Assembly (NCBI GenBank): GCA_963674475.2
Contig: CAXXFQ010000033.1
Coordinates: 186,001-250,000 of the forward strand
DNA from: CAXXFQ01 sp963674475
Lineage (GTDB): Bacteria > Planctomycetota > Planctomycetia > Pirellulales > Thermoguttaceae
Direction of reading: 5' to 3'
DNA length: 64,000 nucleotides
Shown in pieces: positions 41,239 to 48,162 of this stretch. Below the pieces are notes generated by a model. It had not been told where the DNA came from. It did no database searches and saw only the letters and a program-made list of their open reading frames with translations. Position numbers and translations under genes: made by a program. How positions within the stretch are numbered: the stretch's first letter is position 1; each line of letters starts with the position of its first letter.

Positions 41239-42469
41239 TCTCTCCCGACCGCGCGGGTCCGGTAGGGGACGCGCCGGTTTCTCGGGCCAAGCAGCATGGG
41301 GGCTGATCTTGGCCCTCCTCGCGGCGGCCACCTTTGGGCAAACCGAGTCGCCCGCTTCCGAAACGGCCAACGTTTCGGTTCAAACGGTCAGTTACACCGA
41401 AGGGAGTCAAGGAGAGCGACTTGCTTGGCTCCCGTATCGGCCGGTCCAGCCGGCGGTCGACCACGGGCGTTCTCCTGAAGAGCTTGGGTTGACCCGAGTC
41501 CAGTACGAGCAGCCTCGAACCTTGGCCGCCAATCAGGCCAGTGACGCGGTTGCCGACCCGTTCGGGGATCGGTATTACAAGCCCGACTACAAGAAGTCGA
41601 TCTCAAAAAACAGGTCGCGTCGGTCGGCATCCTACGTCTCTCAAAAACCGGTCCGACGCGATTCGGCCGTTCGTCAAGAACCGACTCCGGCCGCTCGAAA
41701 GGCTCCGCCTGCTCCGAAGGCTTTTGAGTCAAAGACATTGCCGTCGCTTTCGACCGACCAATCCAAGTCCAAAAAATCGACTTCCGAATTCGAGCTTCCC
41801 GGTTTGTCGCAAGAATCTTCCGAGTCGACGCCGTCCGGCGATGCAACGCCGCCGATGTCGAGTCAGGAGATCTCCGATTTCTCGGTCGAGCCGGTCATCC
41901 CGACGCCGCCCGAGTTGGGACAGCCTACGCCCAAAGGGCTCGGTGTCCCCGGCGGGATCAGCAAGGGGGAAAAGGTCGAGGTGCCCCTTTTCGAACAAGA
42001 GTGGGCGGCGAATATCGTTCCCGACGAAACGTGTCCCGAGGGGCAAAATCTCAAGCCGATCGGCCAAGTGACGACCGATATCACGTCGAAGAAGGGAATT
42101 TTCCCGAAGCCGTGCAAATATCCGGCCGGGCCGTTCCCGTCGCGCGATTGGGGAACGACCACGTTTACCTGGAAGGCGTCGGGGTTGTGCCATAAGCCGC
42201 TTTATTTCGAAGACCTCAACCTGGAACGATACGGTCACTCGTGGGGCCCGTACGTCCAGCCGGTTGTTTCGCAGGCCCATTTCTTCCTGACCGTACCGAT
42301 CTTGCCCTACAAGATGGGGCTGAAGCCGCCGGGCGAGTGCATCTACTCGTTGGGCTACTATCGACCGGGCAGCTGTGCCCCGCATAAGCTCGACCCGATT
42401 CCGTTGAGCGTCCGGGCCGGACTGATCGAGGCGGGTGTCTGGGTTGGTGCCGCGGCCGTGATTCCCTAG
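41171..42469 (+). CDS. Planctomycete-type envelope protein, unknown function
   Basis: A 432-residue protein. After a basic N-terminus, a signal/anchor helix lies near 37-58 (QAAWGLILALLAAATFGQTE). A long Ser/Pro/Lys-rich linker (about 60-240) is low complexity. The last ~150 residues are compact and conserved-looking: CPEGQNLKPIGQVTTDI, FTWKASGLCHKPLYFEDLNL / ERYGHSWGPYVQPVVS and KPPGECIYSLGYYRPGSCAP. The regular Cys positions suggest disulfides, and this block recurs in planctomycetes as an uncharacterised domain. ATG 41171 is inside guaB, giving a 68-base overlap; a later start is possible. Confidence 0.7.
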   Translation: MTLRLRKNRQTTRPSSKTAKTDSLSRPRGSGRGRAGFSGQAAWGLILALLAAATFGQTESPASETANVSVQTVSYTEGSQGERLAWLPYRPVQPAVDHGRSPEELGLTRVQYEQPRTLAANQASDAVADPFGDRYYKPDYKKSISKNRSRRSASYVSQKPVRRDSAVRQEPTPAARKAPPAPKAFESKTLPSLSTDQSKSKKSTSEFELPGLSQESSESTPSGDATPPMSSQEISDFSVEPVIPTPPELGQPTPKGLGVPGGISKGEKVEVPLFEQEWAANIVPDETCPEGQNLKPIGQVTTDITSKKGIFPKPCKYPAGPFPSRDWGTTTFTWKASGLCHKPLYFEDLNLERYGHSWGPYVQPVVSQAHFFLTVPILPYKMGLKPPGECIYSLGYYRPGSCAPHKLDPIPLSVRAGLIEAGVWVGAAAVIP

Positions 42470-42494
42470 TTTCGCGAAGACGATAGATCAATCC

Positions 42495-42533
42495 AAGGCG
42501 ACGGTCAAATAGAAAGACCGCCGCCTTTTTTTA
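42495..42533 (+). terminator. Intrinsic terminator after the envelope protein gene
   Basis: AAGGCG-CGGTC pairs with GACCG-CGCCTT around AAATAGAAA, followed by TTTTTTT. Confidence 0.75.
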
Positions 42534-42878
42534 TTCCAAGAGGACACGCGCGGTCAGAACCGTTTGTTTTGCCTGTGCGGGAATAGAACGGACCGGGTAT
42601 TCGAGGGGCCTGCAACGAAACGCCCTCGCGGAAATTAAAAAGCGGATTGCCGTTTTTCGAAATCGATTGAACGTTACCTGCGGAAAACGGGGCAGTTTAC
42701 GAGAAGGAAATGGAAGAGTCGAAATCCATTTTCGTCACCTGCGCATAGGCAAACCGGGGAACTCTCCCCGCGGCCTTTCGTGGCGCGCGGCTTATAGGAA
42801 ACCGTTTTAGATAGGTCGGCTCTTGGGGCGTTTGGAGGAGGAATCCCATGGCAGACATAAAGGCATCACAAGAGCCAC

Positions 42879-43038
42879 TTAACAGTCCGTTGAAAAAGTC
42901 CATCCGGGCCTTTTTCAACCTCGGCAATTGCGACAACAAGTGGCCGCAAGCCTCGCATAGTCAGCGTTTTTTCAAATCGCTGACTATGTGGAAAACATCG
43001 TGTTTTCCCTAGCAGCCCGTTTTTCAACAGGCTGTTAA
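42879..43038. mobile_element. 160-bp MITE-like element
   Basis: Terminal inverted repeats TTAACAGTCCGTTGAAAAAG (left) and TTAACAGCCTGTTGAAAAAC (right, read inward) match at 17 of 20 positions. The interior has a second palindrome, GCATAGTCAGCG / CGCTGACTATG (42955-42986), and no gene. TTAA at each tip suggests insertion at a TTAA or TA target. Small non-coding elements with such ends are mobilised by transposases in trans. The gap 42470-43079 otherwise shows no gene. Confidence 0.75.
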
Positions 43039-43079
43039 GCCGTCATCACGCAAGGAAGCCGTCGCCCTTTTCTGGCGTT

Positions 43080-43961
43080 TTATCGAAGGCGAATCGTGCA
43101 AAAGCGTTCGTCGGGCATCACCATCGAAGTGACCCGTAACCCAAACTTATCGCCCACCTTGACCGCTTCCCCCTTGGCGACCTCTTGGTTGCCGACGTTG
43201 AGATCAAGGGTCTCTTCGCACGATTTGTCGAATTGGAGAATCGAGCCGGGGCCCAGTTGAAGCACCTTGCCGATCTTTTGACGTTTCTGGGCCAAAATCA
43301 CGACGACCGGAACCTTTACCCGCAAAAGACTTTTGGCGTAGACAGGAAGATCGTCGACCGAGGCTTTCGGTTTCACCCGATTAGCCGGGGCGTTTTTCGA
43401 CGATCCGCTCTTGGGCCGAGACGGAGTCGACTGATTTGCTTCGAAAATCGACTTCAGCTCGTTGATTGGCCAGACCAGATACGCTTTGGAAGTGATTTCG
43501 TCCGAGGTTTGGCCGCCCGTTTTCAGGACGATCGGGATGACGGACGTTTCCTCGTCCGGTTTCCCGCGATCGACTGTCCCGGCCAGATCGTTTACCATCT
43601 TGGCCTGGTTCTGGTCGATCGACGCGTTTTCCGGAAACAGGGTGAAAGCCAACTCTTGAGCCAGCGTGTCCAACTTCGATTGGCCGGTCGCGTCCGGCTG
43701 AGCGCACCAGGTGGGAAGCCATGGGATCGATTCGGGCAAGAGCATCAAGGCCGCGCGTCCTTCGACGACCAACATGACGACCAGACCTGGACCGGAAAAA
43801 GCCCCCGAGAACGCTTCGTTGGTGTAAGCGACCGGGTCGCCGATCTCGAGATCGAGTTGATCCAAATCCAGCGCGCCCCGTAACGCGGCGGCCGCCTCTT
43901 CGGCACCCGCCTTACAGCTTTCCCATACTTGTTGGTCAATCGTTTGCGTCAGTTCGGCCAT
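43080..43961 (-). CDS. FliN-like (SpoA domain) flagellar switch/export protein
   Basis: A 293-residue protein. The C-terminal ~80 residues (YAKSLLRVKVPVVVILAQKR, LQLGPGSILQFDKSCEETLD, VKVGDKFGLRVTSMVMPDER) are a SpoA/FliN domain, as in the flagellar switch C-ring. The N-terminal ~190 residues resemble the CheC-like/FliM- or FliY-like middle region, with an Asp-rich start. It is longer than FliN alone and might be FliY/FliM-like. No other flagellar genes are adjacent, and the mcp-cheW pair is 14 kb away. The ribosome binding site is weak. Confidence 0.78.
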   Translation of the reverse strand: MAELTQTIDQQVWESCKAGAEEAAAALRGALDLDQLDLEIGDPVAYTNEAFSGAFSGPGLVVMLVVEGRAALMLLPESIPWLPTWCAQPDATGQSKLDTLAQELAFTLFPENASIDQNQAKMVNDLAGTVDRGKPDEETSVIPIVLKTGGQTSDEITSKAYLVWPINELKSIFEANQSTPSRPKSGSSKNAPANRVKPKASVDDLPVYAKSLLRVKVPVVVILAQKRQKIGKVLQLGPGSILQFDKSCEETLDLNVGNQEVAKGEAVKVGDKFGLRVTSMVMPDERFCTIRLR

Positions 43962-44453
43962 AGGGCTTTGGTCTTATCTTGAGTGACGGCAGGCTTCCTT
44001 TCGAGGAGTCTTTTCTCGGAAAGAGGTTCCCTCCTCACAGGAATTTTTTCTCATCGCGAGAGGATCGGAAAAGGCATTATTCCCATGGGAAAAGCTGCCT
44101 AGAATCCTCTAAAATCGGATATCGGCTTTTTATTCAGGAAAATCCCCCTAATCCTAAAATTTTAACAAAGAAAAGGTTATTTCACCCTTTTGGGGGGCGT
44201 GAGTTGGGCCATTTCCTTTCGATTTCCCCCGCTATCGGAGAAGTGGTCGATCCGCGATAATAAAAGGAGATTCCCCCTTATCGCGGGGGTGCGACCATTG
44301 AGAATGGTCGATGAGAGTCATCTAATTAAGCCTACCTGCGGAAAACGGGGGCGGCTTACGGGAATGGGAAAGTGAAGACCCCGGTTTTCTCCAACCAAAG
44401 GCCACTTTTTCATTCGCTTGTCGAGTAACCTTCGGTTTACAGAGGTTCCCTAA
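43962..44453. other. 492-bp intergenic region between fliN-like and tadA
   Basis: No gene seen. A hairpin CGCGATAA/TTATCGCG spans 44252-44286. A stretch at 44333-44380 (ACCTGCGGAAAACGGGGG...) recurs at 42675-42716 on the other side of the fliN-like gene. Confidence 0.5.
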
Positions 44454-44918
44454 ATGATTACACACGAACGTTTTATGCAGATGGCCCTGATCGAGGCCGA
44501 GTCGGCGTTTGAAGAGGGGGAGGTCCCCGTCGGGGCGATTATTGTTCATCAAGGGCGAGTCGTCGCGCAGGCACACAACCAGCGCGAAGCGCTCCGTGAT
44601 CCGACGGCCCACGCCGAAATGATCGCTATTACCCAAGCGGCCGAGACGCTTAAAAGTTGGCGTCTGGATGGCTGTACGCTCTACGTGACGCTTGAGCCGT
44701 GCCCGATGTGCGCCGGGGCGATTGTTCAAGCCCGAATCCCGGCAGTCGTTTACGGTGCGACGGACCCCAAAGCGGGCGCGGTGAGGACCCTCTACCGATT
44801 GTTGGACGACTCTCGACTGAACCATCGGGCCGAGGTGGTGGAAGCGATTATGGCCGAACCGTGCGGGGCGATTCTCAGCCGTTTCTTCCAAGAACAGCGA
44901 AAGCTGGGGAAGAAATAG
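44454..44918 (+). CDS. tadA: tRNA-specific adenosine deaminase
   Basis: A 154-residue zinc deaminase that converts A34 of tRNA-Arg(ACG) to inosine. TAHAEMIAI near 51-59 gives the His ligand and catalytic Glu, and LEPCPMCAGAIVQARI near 80-95 the two Cys ligands. The length and the GAIILSRFF-like end (GAILSRFFQEQRK) match TadA rather than guanine deaminase. It is alone; a 37-bp tandem repeat follows its stop. Confidence 0.93.
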   Translation: MITHERFMQMALIEAESAFEEGEVPVGAIIVHQGRVVAQAHNQREALRDPTAHAEMIAITQAAETLKSWRLDGCTLYVTLEPCPMCAGAIVQARIPAVVYGATDPKAGAVRTLYRLLDDSRLNHRAEVVEAIMAEPCGAILSRFFQEQRKLGKK

Positions 44919-44922
44919 CCCC

Positions 44923-44995
44923 TTTTTTCACAAAGCGAAAACCGACCAAAAATGAAAACTTTTTTCACAAAGCGAAAACCGACTCAAAATGAAAC
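44923..44995. repeat. 37-bp direct tandem repeat, two copies
   Basis: TTTTTTCACAAAGCGAAAAC begins both units (44923 and 44960). The units differ only near the end (CCGACCAAAA versus CCGACTCAAA). It lies just after the tadA stop. Confidence 0.8.
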
Positions 44996-45115
44996 CCTAC
45001 TCGGGGAAACGACTTGAAATCTCCCTTCGGGGCAATTAGTATCGAAGAGAGAGTACAGGATTAGGCACTATTTGGGTCGAAATGGGCCGCGCGACGGCTT
45101 GGGAGTTTCGCTTTG

Positions 45116-45607
45116 ATGTTTCGGAAAATGGCGTTTTGGTTGGTTTTGCTTTCGTGCTGGACGGCGGTCACGACGCTTCAGGCGCAATGTGACACGAAAG
45201 AACGAACGTATAACGAAGGGGTGCATGCCTACTTTGCCGGAGATTATCAAGTTACTCAGATGGCCATGGATCGGGTGATTGACGCCAAGACGATCGATCC
45301 GCGTCCGTATTTCTTCCGAGGACTGGCCCTGTGGAATCTTCAAAAAGTCAAAGAGGCCAGAGCCGACTTCGCCCGTGGGGCCGAGCTGGAAATGGCCTCG
45401 ACCAATCGGTTTTTCGACATCTCGCGTGCCTTGCTCCGAGTCCAAGGAAAATCGCGATTGGCGATTGAAAAAGAACGTCGGCACGCTCGTCAGGTTGCCC
45501 GAGAACTCAAGCAAAAGAAGAACCAAATCTTTTACGAATCGACTCGATTGGAAGAAAGTCGCGTGCTGAGGAAGAATCTGAATTTCCAACCGGCAGGGAT
45601 TCACTAG
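45116..45607 (+). CDS. Secreted TPR-like protein
   Basis: A 163-residue protein with a signal peptide (MFRKMAFWLVLLSCWTAVTT, cleavage near residue 24). TYNEGVHAYFAGDYQVTQMA and PYFFRGLALWNLQKVKEARA (about 31-90) are two TPR-like helix pairs. The C-terminal half is basic and helical (KERRHARQVARELKQKKNQI), probably coiled-coil. ATG 45116 with GGGAG upstream is preferred over the adjacent TTG. The function is unknown; similar small secreted TPR proteins are frequent in planctomycetes. Confidence 0.72.
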   Translation: MFRKMAFWLVLLSCWTAVTTLQAQCDTKERTYNEGVHAYFAGDYQVTQMAMDRVIDAKTIDPRPYFFRGLALWNLQKVKEARADFARGAELEMASTNRFFDISRALLRVQGKSRLAIEKERRHARQVARELKQKKNQIFYESTRLEESRVLRKNLNFQPAGIH

Positions 45608-45707
45608 CGCCGGTTTTCTTGGCATGGTAGCGTCACGGGAGGCCGCCGGGAGGGATTCCGTCTTTTGTCCAAGAGCTGATGATGGAATGGACTTTTTTAA
45701 CGGGCAG

Positions 45708-46991
45708 CTAAGGATTTGCCGTACTGATAGGGCGGAACTCGACAGTCTTTCCCTCGCGTCGATAGGTCAGCCCCGCTTCTTCGGCGATCGCTTCGAAGAG
45801 GGAATCGACGGTCGCCTTCTCGCGGGAGATTGAGATCCGTTTTTCCAAATCGGTTCGCGGCACGTCGGTCAGTTCGAGCTGAAGTTCAAACCGCTTGGCC
45901 AAATATTTCAAGACCGCTTCGACCGGTTGGGCAGTGATGGCGAAGTGGTCGACCCGAACCCGTGCCAAGTCGATGGAATCTTTTTTTTCGGTCGGCTTCG
46001 TTGTTTTTTTCGAGTTGGTCGGCCGGTTCTGGTCGGCCAATTGTTGATGGATTTCGATCCGGGCGATGACTTCGATCCGTTTTCCCCGAAGGTGAATGTC
46101 TGCTTCGGGCCACGTCGTCTTCCATGTCTTGACCCGTTCGTTTGCTTGCGGACCGCCCGGATAGGTCTTGGTGATCGTGGGCCGCTCGGGCAACTCGACC
46201 AGCCGGATTCGATCGACGCGCCCGCCGGTTTCGACCGGCTCGAAGGTCAGGTCGAATTGGATCAAGACCAGTGAAAGCCGATCGATCAACGTCAGCGGCG
46301 GCAAGGAGCCTTCTGCCCAGAGGTCGTGGGGGATTTTTTCCAGACGGTCGATCTGACACCCGGCCTCCTCTGCCAGCGAGATCAACAGACCGCGCGGCTC
46401 GGCCAGGTCGTTCCAGTGAAGCGGCTTTTTTCGCAGCCAGATTTTCGATTGAACCGGTGGCATTCCTCGCCACTTTTGTCGCGCGAGGGCCGCGACCGTC
46501 CGAAGTCGTTTGGCCGCGTCGGGAGGTCCGAGGTAGACCGCCGGGCCAAAAAAGCTGACTTCCGCCCCGAGATGCGTGGCCAACGCTTCGAGGGTGTCGC
46601 GAAGCGGGAGGCCGTGACTTTTCCAGGTGATACGCTGGTCGGGGTCGATACGCCGGTCAAGCAACAGGGCGATCTCACGTGTCTGACCGATCTGCCTCAG
46701 GGCATCGCGCAAGGCGCTTTTTGTCCAGGCGAGATCGATCGGTTCTTCTAGTCGTTTTTCGAACGCCGGGCCCGTTTTCCATGTCGGATCGGAAGCGCGG
46801 TCTTTGGGTGACTGGGGTTGCGTGAGAGGGGAGACGAGATGACTACCAATGGGAGGGACCTCCTTGCCGACCGTCAGTTGGGGAGAGAGGAACCAGATGA
46901 GCAGCCCCATCGAACCGGCGGCCAAAAGTCCGAAGTGTCGGCCCTTTTTCAGCTTTGAGCTTTTTGACGGTGTAGGATGAGACGTTTTCAT
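45708..46991 (-). CDS. Membrane-anchored protein with STN-like (secretin/TonB N-terminal) domains
   Basis: A 427-residue protein with an N-terminal membrane helix (about 22-42). A first STN-like unit lies near 85-155 (SALRDALRQIGQTREIALLL ... LRDTLEALATHLGAEVSFFG), a second at the C-terminus near 348-420 (PVEAVLKYLAKRFELQLELT ... SLFEAIAEEAGLTYRREGKT). Such domains occur at the N-terminus of secretins and TonB receptors; here no barrel follows. It may be a periplasmic adaptor. AAGGAAG precedes the ATG. It is convergent with the TPR gene before it. Confidence 0.75.
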   Translation of the reverse strand: MKTSHPTPSKSSKLKKGRHFGLLAAGSMGLLIWFLSPQLTVGKEVPPIGSHLVSPLTQPQSPKDRASDPTWKTGPAFEKRLEEPIDLAWTKSALRDALRQIGQTREIALLLDRRIDPDQRITWKSHGLPLRDTLEALATHLGAEVSFFGPAVYLGPPDAAKRLRTVAALARQKWRGMPPVQSKIWLRKKPLHWNDLAEPRGLLISLAEEAGCQIDRLEKIPHDLWAEGSLPPLTLIDRLSLVLIQFDLTFEPVETGGRVDRIRLVELPERPTITKTYPGGPQANERVKTWKTTWPEADIHLRGKRIEVIARIEIHQQLADQNRPTNSKKTTKPTEKKDSIDLARVRVDHFAITAQPVEAVLKYLAKRFELQLELTDVPRTDLEKRISISREKATVDSLFEAIAEEAGLTYRREGKTVEFRPISTANP

Positions 46992-47338
46992 CGTGTCTTG
47001 CTTCCTTTCGACGCTTCCCTTTTTTGTCCTTGCCCGGAACGACTTGGCTACTATTGAAATTTTTCACTGGTAAGGGCCGCGCCGGTAATTACAATCGAAT
47101 TAGATGGGAGACTGGTGCATCCGCCCGAGTTAATCGTCGTGAATCTTGGTGCGCCGGGGTAGTTCCTTGTGTTCGTTGCGCGAACACGGGGCTCTTCCTT
47201 TTTTGGGTACGGTTGCGCAGTTCAACCCGATGTGGCCCTGCTCCCTGATCCAAAAGCGAACGCCACCGAGGTTTTTCGCTTCTCGGAAAAAATCCAATTG
47301 TCGTTAATGGTTCCCCTTCGCCTGAGGAGATATTTGTC
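46992..47338. other. 347-bp intergenic region
   Basis: No gene seen. A perfect 7-bp hairpin GTGTTCG/CGAACAC lies at 47169-47187. The GAGGAG site of the next gene is at the right end. Confidence 0.45.
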
Positions 47339-48001
47339 GTGAATCCCGGTTCTCCACGTCCTCCCTATCTCTCCATTCTATACGAACAGTACCTGAGTCA
47401 TCAGGACTCGGCCAGCTTTATTACTAAAGTTTCGCAGCGATACACGCAAGGGACCTTGCAACGCTTGGCGGAACACAATCAGGCCGGGGTTCGTCGGGGG
47501 GCCGTTTTGGCGTTGGGTTTCATCGGCAACTATGAAGTCAACCATACCCTTGGTCGCGCGCTGCATGACGACGATCGTACCGTTCGTATTTTGGCGGAAA
47601 ACGGGATCAAGAATATTTGGAATCGGGCCGGGAATGCTTCCCAGCGGCAAGCACTCGAGGGGATCATCCGACTGGTTTCGGCTCATCAGTTCGACGAGGC
47701 GATCCGTCGCGCGACCGAATTGATCGAGTTGTCCGAATGGTTTGCCGAAGTGTGGCATCAGCGGGCGGTCGCCCATATTCGCGTGGGCAACTACGTCGAG
47801 GCGATTCGTGACTGTCACCAGGCGCTGGAGATCAACCCGTATCACTTTCCCGCGGCGACCGGCATGGGGCAAGCCTATTTGCAGCTGAACAATCAGGTCT
47901 CGGCGCTGGAGTGTTTTCGACGCGCCTTGCGATTGAACCCGAATCTGGAAGGGGTCCGCGTTCAAATCGAACGACTTTCCCGCATGATTGAAGGGAAGTA
48001 A
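47339..48001 (+). CDS. HEAT-like plus TPR repeat protein
   Basis: A 220-residue cytosolic protein. Residues about 38-90 (AEHNQAGVRRGAVLALGFIG ... DDDRTVRILAENGI) are HEAT-like. TPR units follow at about 110-140, 141-175 (EVWHQRAVAHIRVGNYVEAI RDCHQALEINP) and 176-210 (ATGMGQAYLQLNNQVSALEC). Such proteins are interaction scaffolds. The GTG start has GAGGAG upstream. It is followed by a strong terminator at 48069, so it is monocistronic. Confidence 0.82.
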   Translation: MNPGSPRPPYLSILYEQYLSHQDSASFITKVSQRYTQGTLQRLAEHNQAGVRRGAVLALGFIGNYEVNHTLGRALHDDDRTVRILAENGIKNIWNRAGNASQRQALEGIIRLVSAHQFDEAIRRATELIELSEWFAEVWHQRAVAHIRVGNYVEAIRDCHQALEINPYHFPAATGMGQAYLQLNNQVSALECFRRALRLNPNLEGVRVQIERLSRMIEGK

Positions 48002-48068
48002 ACGGCGGGTTTTTTTGAGATCCGATTGGTTCTCGGAAAAGCTTGTTTGATAAAGATCGACTCTAAAA

Positions 48069-48118
48069 ACAAGTGCCAGGCGCCTTCACTATTGCGAGGC
48101 GCATGGCACTTTTTTTGT
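48069..48118 (+). terminator. Intrinsic terminator, probably bidirectional
   Basis: AAGTGCCA-GCGCCT pairs with AGGCGC-TGGCACTT, followed by TTTTT. It lies between the convergent 47339 and 48163 genes, and the inverse A-run (AAAAAC) on the left allows use from both sides. Confidence 0.8.
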
Positions 48119-48162
48119 TTGCACGGCGGCGACTGTGAAAGTCGGTTTCCGCCGATTGATTC

